Part shown: one piece after another, positions 15,923-23,015 of the stretch | How the letters are laid out: the number at the start of each line of letters is the position of its first letter | How positions within the stretch are numbered: position 1 is the first letter of the stretch | DNA from: JAAUQA01 sp036351435 | GTDB lineage: Bacteria > Pseudomonadota > Gammaproteobacteria > Competibacterales > Competibacteraceae | DNA length: 29,855 bases | Assembly: GCA_036351435.1 (NCBI GenBank) | Contig: JAZBPA010000044.1 | Span: forward strand, 1 to 29,855 | Direction: 5' to 3' | Notes under the pieces: model-generated | Databases searched by the model: none | Told to the model about the DNA's origin: nothing | The model's input: the letters and a program-made list of their open reading frames with translations, nothing else | Position numbers and translations under genes: made by a program

Positions 15923-16215
15923 TACACAGTCTCCGCATCAATGAGATCATATTGGCGGTGCGTGCCAACGAATTTCACATAACAAGCTTGACGTCCGTAG
16001 TCTATTGCTACGATCAGGCGATATTTGTTGCCACTAATATTGAATACGACACGCCCGCCTTTGATTATGCTCGCAGAGCGGAATTGCTGCTTGATTTGCT
16101 GGGGTGTTTCCCAGCAAGCCTTCACCGTTTCCGCATGCCATGCTTCCAGCGGTCCCTTGGCATCTGGATGATTATCCCAAAATTGGCGCAATGTTCGTTT
16201 GGCTATGACACGCAT
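15922..16215 (-). CDS. higB: HigB mRNA-interferase toxin
   Basis: The 97 residues read as a full-length HigB of the RelE fold. Blocks are MRVIAKRTLRQFW, HPDAKGPLEAW, RSASIIKGGRVVFNISGNKYRL, VAIDYGRQACYVKFVGTHRQYD and LIDAETV at the C-terminus. HigB toxins bind the ribosome and cut translated mRNA, and HigA blocks them. No truncation or frameshift is seen, so the toxin is probably functional. It begins 48 bases after the end of recC on the same strand and ends in a one-base overlap with higA. No Shine-Dalgarno precedes the ATG, and the candidate -10 box ends five bases before it, which suggests a leaderless transcript. Confidence 0.92.
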   Translation of the reverse strand: MRVIAKRTLRQFWDNHPDAKGPLEAWHAETVKACWETPQQIKQQFRSASIIKGGRVVFNISGNKYRLIVAIDYGRQACYVKFVGTHRQYDLIDAETV

Positions 16216-16220
16216 AGCTT

Positions 16221-16250
16221 ATTGTACAAGCGATCCCTTTTTGGGATCAA
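16221..16250 (-). promoter_or_regulatory. candidate higBA promoter with operator palindrome
   Basis: Read on the minus strand, TTGATC (16250-16245) and TACAAT (16226-16221) form -35 and -10 boxes with an 18-base spacer. The spacer region holds a perfect palindrome, GATCCC-AAAAA-GGGATC (16232-16248), placed where a bound HigA would block polymerase. The start point predicted from the -10 falls at or next to the higB ATG, with no Shine-Dalgarno. The palindrome has no U-tract after it on either strand, so it is unlikely to be the recC terminator. Confidence 0.55.
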
Positions 16251-16262
16251 TTGCTGGGGATG

Positions 16263-19200
16263 TTAAGAGTCATACCGACACTCAAACAGCGCTCCGAACA
16301 CCCGCTCGGCCAATTCCGCAAAGGTGTCGTCGATGGGGTCGTCGCCACGAAAAGCCAGTTGATAATAGGCATTGTCCCGTTCTCCGTGTTGATGATCGGA
16401 ACCTTGCCAAAGGCGGCGCGCCTTTTCTAACGGATCACCTTTTTGCTGTTGCCGTTCCGCTTCGATCAGAGTCAGAGCGCTTCTCGGAAAAAAACGCAGC
16501 GGTTCTCGCATCCCTTGCCAATACAATTCCAGCAAATCGTGTAACTGCGCGTCGGGTTCGTCCACAGGTCTTAGAATCAAGCGTTCCCCGAGTCCCAATC
16601 CCATGCTGTACGGCTCGATATCCCGTGGTTTGAGGCAATTCAGAATCAGATGACGAATCCATAGTTCCAGATAATGGCGTGCATTCAGCGGGCGCACCGT
16701 GTAATCAAGTAATCCCTTGGTCGTCACATTGGACAGCCAACCCGTCAAGCGAAACTCGCCCAGTTGCAGATTGACTTCCGGTTTCGGGCCGGGCGGCGCG
16801 GCGGTTTCCCGCAGACTATCCAGCAGTGCTTTGATTCGGCCTTGTTCACGACGATACAGGGTGCGGCCGATTTCCCCGTGCGGAAGCAAGCCGACCGCCC
16901 TCACCAGTGCTTGTATTTCACCAGCCGGTTGACCGTCTAGTTGCCGATCCAGCAGGCGCTGGCGGATTTCGCCGTCGGCGAAGGGTTCCAGCAAAAACGG
17001 TTCGCGTGTTTCCAGCAGACCCTCTTGCTCCTTGAGAATGATCTTCAACCGTTCCCGCAACAGATAGCGGGCGGGATGCTGAAAGAAGCGGATCAGGTTC
17101 TGAAAATCCAATTCCCGATAGGCTTCGTCCGGTTCCGGCAATGCATCCTGTAGAAACGGCAGGGTCTCGGTTTCGCCTCGTCCTGATTGGCGAGCCGCTT
17201 CGCAAAGAGTGCCGGAATAACTGAACAGCTGCCGGTCTTGTTGCGAGAAATAGCGTGGACTAAACGCTTGTAACGGGTGTTCGGTGATGATCAACGACAG
17301 CGGATTACCGTCCGATTGATCGGCCGGATGAAAACCTTGTCGGACATAATCCAACAATTCACTGACCAGCACCGAAGGCGGAATGGTGTTGTTGTCGCGG
17401 ATGCTACGCCCGATATAGCTCAGATAAAGCACATCCCGCGCTGACAGCAGAGCCTCAAGAAACAGATACCGGTCGTCGAGTCGGCGGGAACGATCGCCGC
17501 GCCGAGGATACTTGGTCATGAGATCGAAATCAGCCGGGCGGTTCGGGCGGGGAAACGCTCCATCATTTAATCCGATCAGACACACCACCCGGAATGGAAT
17601 ACTGCGCATCGGCACCAGGGTGCAAAAAGTCACGCCACCGCCAAGAAATCCGCTCATGCTGGCACTGGCATTGAGATTGCGCCGCAACCAAGCGCGTAGC
17701 ACGGCGCGCGGCACCGGCTGCGAAAACCCAGCGCTAGTGGCGATTTCAGTCAAACTGCCGAGTACGCTGCGTACCGCTTCCCGTTCGTATTCATAGGTAT
17801 CATCGGCGACGATGAAATCATCCAACACACCCAGCAGTTCGCGTTGCCAATCGGCCAGCGTTTTATCCCCTGCTAAACGATTCCCAAGCGCGAATAATTG
17901 CCGTGCGAAGCGCTGCAATCGTCCCATGACGCGCGCGCTTTCGCCTTCCATCGCATCAAACGGCAAGATACGCTCGTACAAGCGCGTTTCGCCGGTCGGC
18001 AGCGCAAAACCCAACAATAGCCGCTCCAGTCCGGCCAACCACGTGTGTTCGGCTGTTCTGGGCAGATCCAGGGCAGCACGATTTTTCGCATCAATGCCCC
18101 AGCGAATTGCGGTTTCCCGCAACCAGTGTCGGATTAGCGGCAAGTCTGTTTCGGCCAATGAAAAACGACTGCGCACCGCCGGAACTTCTAACAATGCCAA
18201 CACCTGATTCACATCGTAACGGCCGTCGGGCAGATCGATCAGGGTCAAGAAAGCATCCACGATTGCGCTTTCTGATTTAAGACTGCGATCGGCGATGTTA
18301 TGGGGAATACGCGGATCGGCAGTGGCGAATACGGCGCGTATTGCGGGGGCGTAGGTTTCGATATCAGGCGTCATCACCACCACGTCCGAGGTACGCAAAT
18401 CCGGGTAAGACTCGAACAAAGCCAACAATTGATCGTACAACACCTCGACTTCACGCATGACGCTGTGGCAGACATGGACCTGCACCGAACGATCGTCAGC
18501 ATTTAAAGGGGTGACCGGAATATCTTGTGTGAGCTTATCGAAGTCGCAGTGCGCGCTGTTCGCGCCCCGGTTGCGCAAATTCAAAATGTCTGACCGCAAA
18601 CAGTGCAGCAGAGTATCCTCGGGAATGTCTTCGAATAATTCTTCGGGAGCGGCGTCGATGTCGGCCAACAGATGATGAAAATCCCGCCCCTGGCGGCCCA
18701 AGGAGGCTAACAAGCGATTGCCGGTTTCCAGATACAGTGCAGCGGCTTCTTCCTCGCCGGAATGGCGGGCGATTTCCCGCTCGGTCTGAATCAGACCCCA
18801 ATACTGGCGACAGGGGTTCAGTAGATATAAATCAATTTGGCAGAGCCGAGCTAAATGGTGGAAGCTGTCTAAGTAGGCCGCCGGTAAACTGCCGATACCC
18901 AAGATAGACACTCGTGCCGGTAAGCCAACGGGTTTTTCCGTCAGCGTGGTTAATTTTGCATTGAAATCCTGTTGCAAACGGGCGCGATGAGGAATTTGAT
19001 GTTGTGCCAAGCGACGCCACAAAATAGCCTGCCAATGCGCATCATGGCCGGCTTCCCAACGATTAAGCCAATCGGGACGATAGACCAGGTATTGGTCGAA
19101 TACATCGGCGATCCGCCAGGCGAGTTCGAAGCGTTCATAAGGGTCGGCATCGGCGAGATAGCTTTGCAACGGAGCCGTATTCTCAGTGTGTTCCAATTCC

Positions 19201-19496
19201 GGGAACAGTTCCAGAATACGCCAGGAGAGAATGTCTTTATCGAACGGCGAGGTTTCCGGTAGATGCGGGAAGACAGCGCGCTGAGCATCCCAAAGAAAGC
19301 GAGCGGGATAAGGAAATTGGATATGGGCGCAGATTCCTAAAGTTTGCGCTAATCCCAGGGTAACGTAACGTTCCAAACCCCGACTCTGAATGATGACTAC
19401 TTCCGGCGTCAGCCAGTCATCCAAAGGGGTTCGGAGAGTCTCGGCCAGCGCATTGATCAGGCTTTCCGTGCGGTTGCTGTGGTGAATGTGGAGCAT
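16263..19496 (-). CDS. recC: RecC, Chi-recognition subunit of RecBCD
   Basis: RecC (1077 residues; E. coli 1122) splits the DNA duplex and reads Chi within RecBCD. It opens MLHIHHSNRTESLINALAE, followed by VVIQSRGLERYVTLGLAQ, the classic RecC N-terminus. Later blocks include FPYPARFLWD, FELAWRIADVFDQYLVYRPDWL, ILGIGSLPAAYLDSFHHLA, VHVCHSVMREVEVLYDQLLALF, VVMTPDIETYAPAI, IPHNIADRSL, VGLPARVSI and VVCLIGLNDGAFPRPN. As in other RecC proteins, the helicase-like fold has no working Walker A. It is the first rec gene of the minus-strand cluster. Unlike the common layouts, recB does not follow directly: higB starts 48 bases after its stop. It is divergent from the small membrane protein gene at 19619. 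Confidence 0.93.
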   Translation of the reverse strand: MLHIHHSNRTESLINALAETLRTPLDDWLTPEVVIIQSRGLERYVTLGLAQTLGICAHIQFPYPARFLWDAQRAVFPHLPETSPFDKDILSWRILELFPELEHTENTAPLQSYLADADPYERFELAWRIADVFDQYLVYRPDWLNRWEAGHDAHWQAILWRRLAQHQIPHRARLQQDFNAKLTTLTEKPVGLPARVSILGIGSLPAAYLDSFHHLARLCQIDLYLLNPCRQYWGLIQTEREIARHSGEEEAAALYLETGNRLLASLGRQGRDFHHLLADIDAAPEELFEDIPEDTLLHCLRSDILNLRNRGANSAHCDFDKLTQDIPVTPLNADDRSVQVHVCHSVMREVEVLYDQLLALFESYPDLRTSDVVVMTPDIETYAPAIRAVFATADPRIPHNIADRSLKSESAIVDAFLTLIDLPDGRYDVNQVLALLEVPAVRSRFSLAETDLPLIRHWLRETAIRWGIDAKNRAALDLPRTAEHTWLAGLERLLLGFALPTGETRLYERILPFDAMEGESARVMGRLQRFARQLFALGNRLAGDKTLADWQRELLGVLDDFIVADDTYEYEREAVRSVLGSLTEIATSAGFSQPVPRAVLRAWLRRNLNASASMSGFLGGGVTFCTLVPMRSIPFRVVCLIGLNDGAFPRPNRPADFDLMTKYPRRGDRSRRLDDRYLFLEALLSARDVLYLSYIGRSIRDNNTIPPSVLVSELLDYVRQGFHPADQSDGNPLSLIITEHPLQAFSPRYFSQQDRQLFSYSGTLCEAARQSGRGETETLPFLQDALPEPDEAYRELDFQNLIRFFQHPARYLLRERLKIILKEQEGLLETREPFLLEPFADGEIRQRLLDRQLDGQPAGEIQALVRAVGLLPHGEIGRTLYRREQGRIKALLDSLRETAAPPGPKPEVNLQLGEFRLTGWLSNVTTKGLLDYTVRPLNARHYLELWIRHLILNCLKPRDIEPYSMGLGLGERLILRPVDEPDAQLHDLLELYWQGMREPLRFFPRSALTLIEAERQQQKGDPLEKARRLWQGSDHQHGERDNAYYQLAFRGDDPIDDTFAELAERVFGALFECRYDS

Positions 19497-19618
19497 GGCG
19501 GAGTTAACGATTTATAGTGTGGACGCCCGTTCATTGTGACATGCGATGAAGTGGCTTCGCGAGTCTTTCATAAACATACGCTGCTCAAGTGCAATGGCAT
19601 CGGTTACGGAACAATTTT

Positions 19619-20098
19619 ATGAGCTTCTCCCTACGTATCGGTTTAATCGCCTTGTTCCTATTCGGTTTTATCCTGGCCGTGCTGTATCCTCGCTTACCGG
19701 TGTGGCATGAGGACACAGCGCTAGAGCCAGCCATGATTCTGCGTGGTGAACCCAATTGCGATCCCGTTCAGGGCCCCTGTATCGCTTACGGCGAGGGAAT
19801 CAGTCTGAGTCTCTCGTTACAGGGTCCAGTGCGTGTTCTCACTCCTTTTCCAGTGACGCTGCAACTCGATAGTCCGGAAGCGGTACCCCCAATACGCGGT
19901 ATCGCTGTTACCTTTTCCATGGTCGGTATGAGCATGGGCTTCAACCGATTTAACCTAGAGCAACGAAACCCGCAAACATGGCAAGGACAGGCAATGTTAC
20001 CGGTCTGCAGTCTTGGGCGGACGGACTGGCGAATAGCCGTCGAAGTCACTGGAGACCCACCTTACGAGGCAGAATTTTTTACGGTCGTTAACCGTTAG
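19619..20098 (+). CDS. membrane-anchored periplasmic protein, YtkA/FixH-like
   Basis: I chose the ATG at 19619 (159 residues) over a GTG at 19589: the protein then starts MSFSLRIGLIALFLFGFILA, a normal signal anchor, with GGA about ten bases upstream. The rest is a single periplasmic beta-rich domain with a Cys pair in NCDPVQGPC and a third Cys in LPVCSLGRTDWRIAVEV. The pattern PFPVTLQLD...MGMNRF-like...W.G.A.LP.C.....W.I.VEV recalls YtkA/FixH-like domains seen in respiratory and copper-handling contexts; here the middle reads GMSMGFNRFNLE. I do not know the function. Divergent from recC and 82 bases before yajQ. Confidence 0.65.
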   Translation: MSFSLRIGLIALFLFGFILAVLYPRLPVWHEDTALEPAMILRGEPNCDPVQGPCIAYGEGISLSLSLQGPVRVLTPFPVTLQLDSPEAVPPIRGIAVTFSMVGMSMGFNRFNLEQRNPQTWQGQAMLPVCSLGRTDWRIAVEVTGDPPYEAEFFTVVNR

Positions 20099-20180
20099 TC
20101 GTGGTGATTAGGGTGAAGAACATGCACAACCGCGCAGCGTCATTGTAGGATAACGCTTTTATTTTCTGGAGTGACTGCCC

Positions 20181-20663
20181 ATGCCCTCTTTCGATGTAGT
20201 TTCAGAAGTAAACGCGCACGAACTCAGTAATGCCGTTGATCAGACCAACCGTGAAGTGGCTAACCGGTATGATTTCAAGGGTGCGGATGCCCGTGTGGAG
20301 CAGACCGAAAACACTTTGACTCTTCATGCCGAGAGTGAATTTCAGATTCAACAGATGACGGACATTCTGTATCAGAAACTAGCCAAACGCGGCATTGATC
20401 TAGGTACTTTAAAAGCCGGTACGCTTGAAGCCAGCGGCAAGACAGCGCACCAACCCTTTACCGTTCGTGAAGGCATTGATACTGACTTGGGGCGCAAGAT
20501 GGTCAAGCTGATTAAAAACAGCAAGCTGAAAGTTCAGGCTGCTATTCAAGGCGATCAAGTCCGGATCACCGGCAAAAAGCGCGACGACCTGCAGGCGGCC
20601 ATCGCATTGCTTAAAGAAGCCGATTTGGATCTACCGCTGCAGTTCAGTAATTTTCGAGACTGA
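20181..20663 (+). CDS. yajQ: YajQ-family nucleotide-binding protein
   Basis: The 160 residues start MPSFDVVSEVNAHELSNAVD, followed by NREVANRYDFKG, and contain KRGIDLGTLKAG, GKTAHQPFTVREGID and GRKMVKLIKNSKLKVQAAIQGDQVRITGKKRDDLQ, and end DLPLQFSNFRD. This is the complete YajQ family, two ferredoxin-like domains, normal length. A YajQ homologue in Xanthomonas binds cyclic di-GMP and modulates a transcription factor; in other species the ligand is less clear. GGAG lies 12 bases before the ATG. It is convergent with the Ig-like protein gene, with 20 bases between their ends. Confidence 0.93.
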   Translation: MPSFDVVSEVNAHELSNAVDQTNREVANRYDFKGADARVEQTENTLTLHAESEFQIQQMTDILYQKLAKRGIDLGTLKAGTLEASGKTAHQPFTVREGIDTDLGRKMVKLIKNSKLKVQAAIQGDQVRITGKKRDDLQAAIALLKEADLDLPLQFSNFRD

Positions 20664-20683
20664 CTCAGTGCGCCACCTTAATC

Positions 20684-21631
20684 TTACGGACTGGGCATTG
20701 CTGTCCAATTCGCTGTACAAGGCGTTAAGCCGTCGATCTCAACTGCGACACCTAACGCGGAAGTAGCGGACTCGAAAGTACCCGTAGCGCTTTCCACGTC
20801 GCGGTTAGGGCTGAGGTCAGTGTAGGAGAACACCACTAAATCGCCTTGTTCCTGTAGCGGGATGTCTTCTTGGGTATTTACTTCGACATCACAATCGGCA
20901 CCAGCGGGGTTCTCTATGTCGATATCCAGGGCGCTGCCATCATCGCATTGGCTGCCCTCGGCTGTGAGCTTCAAACCATCGGCGGACACATTGAAACAAA
21001 CGCCATCGCCCCGCCATAGACCAGGAGTAATATCTGGCGTCGGACCTCCGCCATTATCATCTCTGCGGACAATTTGAGTGATGTCGTAATCCTGGCTAGC
21101 GGTACGCCAATCCAACCGCAGATCATAACGTTGACCTTCGGCGAGCACGTCGTCAATAAAAATGGATGTGCCGTCACTGGACAACATAGCTTCTGCCACG
21201 CTAACACTCGCCGGGTCAGCGATAAACGCATTCTCAAAGCGGGTGACGGTAAACATGACGGTTGCCTCTTTAGTATCGTCATTGACATCCACGGCTCGCA
21301 AGGTCATGGTGTGCCCGCCAATTGTCAGATTCGAGTAATTGAACGCGAGAGAAAAACCGGATTGATCGGCGCTGGGAAACTCAGGAAACGCCGCGCCCAC
21401 ATCGGCGCGCCGCCCGCCCAAAGGTGCTTCAGTTATAAACTGACCATCGACGTCGAGTTCAACCCGTTTGATTTCAATAGGACCAGTAGCAAATCCCCGC
21501 ACGTTGGATACGCCTGAATAAACACTGTCATTGAGCGGTTCTTCCACCATCAAAACGATAGCCTCGTTGATGGCGGAATGAGCATGAAAGGAGAACAAAC
21601 TGAGCAAGGAGAGCAGCATGATTCTTTTCAT
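20684..21631 (-). CDS. secreted Ig-like domain protein, function unknown
   Basis: The start is placed at the ATG at 21631 (315 residues), because it gives a clean signal peptide MKRIMLLSLLSLFSFHAHSA and a GAGGA Shine-Dalgarno nine bases upstream. Upstream in-frame starts would run into the nqrM control region. The mature protein begins with one Ig-like fold (about 25-130: VEEPLNDSVYSGVSNVRGFA, IKRVELDVDG, GGHTMTLRAVDVNDDTKEATVMFTV). A less conserved beta-rich part follows with four Cys (GVCFN, GSQCDD, ADCDVEV, TPCTANW), which may form disulfides. The protein probably sits in the periplasm or at the cell surface. I do not recognise a named family beyond the Ig-like repeat. Confidence 0.7.
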   Translation of the reverse strand: MKRIMLLSLLSLFSFHAHSAINEAIVLMVEEPLNDSVYSGVSNVRGFATGPIEIKRVELDVDGQFITEAPLGGRRADVGAAFPEFPSADQSGFSLAFNYSNLTIGGHTMTLRAVDVNDDTKEATVMFTVTRFENAFIADPASVSVAEAMLSSDGTSIFIDDVLAEGQRYDLRLDWRTASQDYDITQIVRRDDNGGGPTPDITPGLWRGDGVCFNVSADGLKLTAEGSQCDDGSALDIDIENPAGADCDVEVNTQEDIPLQEQGDLVVFSYTDLSPNRDVESATGTFESATSALGVAVEIDGLTPCTANWTAMPSP

Positions 21632-21722
21632 CGGATAGAGTCCTCTCATGTTAGAGTAAACGTTATTATGCCTGGATTGATTCATCGAAACTTGGCCTAA
21701 AATTGAATTTAAGAGGTGAGTA

Positions 21723-21920
21723 ATGACCATTTGGTTAATGACTTTTTTGCTGATGCTGATTGCAGTCACTGGCATGGCCATCGGCGTTGTTTTCAAACGC
21801 GAACCGATTAAAGGCAGCTGCGGTGGGCTTAATCAATTCAAGGGTTTTGAGTGCGCCTGTGATGACCCTTGTGAAGCGAGGAAACTTGCCATGCAAGCGG
21901 CTGATAACCGTTCAGACTGA
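21723..21920 (+). CDS. nqrM: NqrM, Na+-NQR maturation factor
   Basis: A 65-residue protein with one N-terminal transmembrane helix (about 3-23) and a conserved cysteine motif: IKGSCGGL (Cys33), then C-A-C (Cys44, Cys46) and PCEARK (Cys50). This is the NqrM (former DUF539) signature. NqrM is needed to place the iron centre between the NqrD and NqrE subunits of the sodium-pumping NADH:quinone reductase. A strong Shine-Dalgarno (AAGAGGTGA) precedes the ATG. No nqr structural gene or apbE is in the window, so it is separated from its usual cluster, or it serves the related Rnf complex that often feeds nitrogenase (inference). Its last nine bases overlap the convergent fieF-like gene. Confidence 0.88.
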   Translation: MTIWLMTFLLMLIAVTGMAIGVVFKREPIKGSCGGLNQFKGFECACDDPCEARKLAMQAADNRSD

Positions 21921-22817
21921 TGAAACAGGAGCTTGGCCGATTTCGACGGGGTCCTGGTGAATGATGACGTCCGCTCCAGGGAAGGCGCTTTGGAGCGCTT
22001 CGTCAACCGTGCTGGTGACTTCATGCGCCTCGACAAACGGCATATCAGCGTCCAGTTCCAAATGTAACTGAATAAAATAGGCCTGACCCGAACGACGGGT
22101 TCTCAAATCATGGATACCAAGTACCTGTTGCTGTTGTAACGCAATCTCTTCAATACGCCGTTGGTCTTCCGCAGACAATTCACGATCCATCAACAATTGC
22201 ACCGATTCGTAACCAATCTGCCAGGCGCTGTAAAGGATATAACCCGCAATCCCGATGCCGAAGATCGGATCTAATCCCGGCCAGCCCCAGGCTGCCAAAG
22301 CAAGCGCAACTATAGTGCTGATATTGGTCAGCAAATCCGATGCATAATGCAGAGAATCTGCCTTTATTGCGGTAGAAGCCGTTCGCTTAATCACGTAATG
22401 CTGGATCGCCAGCAGCGCCAGCGTTAACCCGATAGCAAACAGCATGACCACGATGCCGACTGCAATATCCTGAATCGGCTGAGGATTCAGCAACCGATCA
22501 GTCGCATGTAACACCAGAAAAACAGCAGAACCGGCGATGAACGCAGCTTGGCCGAGCCCCGCTAAGGGTTCCGCTTTGCCATGACCGAACCGGTGTTCTG
22601 CATCCGGCGGCATCAGTGAGTAACGAACCGCCAGTAGATTGAGTACCGATGCCGCAGCGTCCATCATTGAGTCGACTAACGAAGCCAGTACACTGACCGA
22701 ACCAGTCAGCAACCACGCAATGAGCTTGCCGCTAATTAAAACAGCTGCGGTCAATACCGAAGCAGTGGTGGCAAGACGTAATAAACGCGCGGATTCTTTA
22801 TAGTTAAGTGGTTCCAT
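21912..22817 (-). CDS. fieF: FieF-like cation diffusion facilitator
   Basis: I chose ATG 22817 (301 residues, matching the 300 of E. coli FieF) over an upstream in-frame TTG at 22871. The protein starts MEPLNYKESARLLRLATTAS and has six predicted helices. The transport-site residues are Asp49 and Asp53 (LVDSMMDAAAS) and His157 and Asp161 (HYASDLLTN), offset by four from the E. coli D45/D49/H153/D157 site. A cytoplasmic metal-binding domain follows with IHDLRTRRSGQAYFIQLHLELD and SAFPGADVIIHQDP. The D/D/H/D set is the one that exports Zn2+ and Fe2+ with proton antiport. It ends tail-to-tail with nqrM, overlapping by nine bases. Confidence 0.9.
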   Translation of the reverse strand: MEPLNYKESARLLRLATTASVLTAAVLISGKLIAWLLTGSVSVLASLVDSMMDAAASVLNLLAVRYSLMPPDAEHRFGHGKAEPLAGLGQAAFIAGSAVFLVLHATDRLLNPQPIQDIAVGIVVMLFAIGLTLALLAIQHYVIKRTASTAIKADSLHYASDLLTNISTIVALALAAWGWPGLDPIFGIGIAGYILYSAWQIGYESVQLLMDRELSAEDQRRIEEIALQQQQVLGIHDLRTRRSGQAYFIQLHLELDADMPFVEAHEVTSTVDEALQSAFPGADVIIHQDPVEIGQAPVSSV

Positions 22818-22937
22818 GGATTCGGGTAAAGTAATTTGCTTTAGCGTCTTGTGCAAAGCGACGATCGCCAATGCCCTGTCGCCCCTCGGTCAATCAGGGG
22901 CTTGGTTAAAAGAACTTGCTGTAGGAATACCATTGAC

Positions 22938-23015
22938 ATGACTGACACGCCGTTACTGGAAGCGCTGGACGGCATCCTAGCCGGGCTTGCACTCTGTCAA
23001 GACGGTCGTCCTTAA
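22938..23015 (+). other. 25-codon open frame, possible gene remnant
   Basis: MTDTPLLEALDGILAGLALC, then five more residues, reads like the start of a normal protein but stops after 25 codons. It overlaps the 3' end of the hybrid kinase in antisense. It lies exactly where the base composition changes from the G/C-richer fieF side to the A/T-rich kinase side, so it could be the stub of a gene cut by insertion of the kinase unit. No clear Shine-Dalgarno. Chance is also possible. Confidence 0.2.

Noticed and set aside
16232..16248. Palindrome after recC as an intrinsic terminator
   Set aside because: No U-tract follows on either strand and the arms sit inside a good -35/-10 pair, which fits an operator better.
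21632..21796. 55-residue N-terminal extension of the Ig-like protein
   Set aside because: The extension has no protein-like pattern, it overlaps the nqrM leader, and a signal peptide with a Shine-Dalgarno starts at 21631.
22818..22871. TTG start adding 18 residues to FieF
   Set aside because: The ATG at 22817 gives the normal family length and keeps the metal-site spacing of E. coli FieF.
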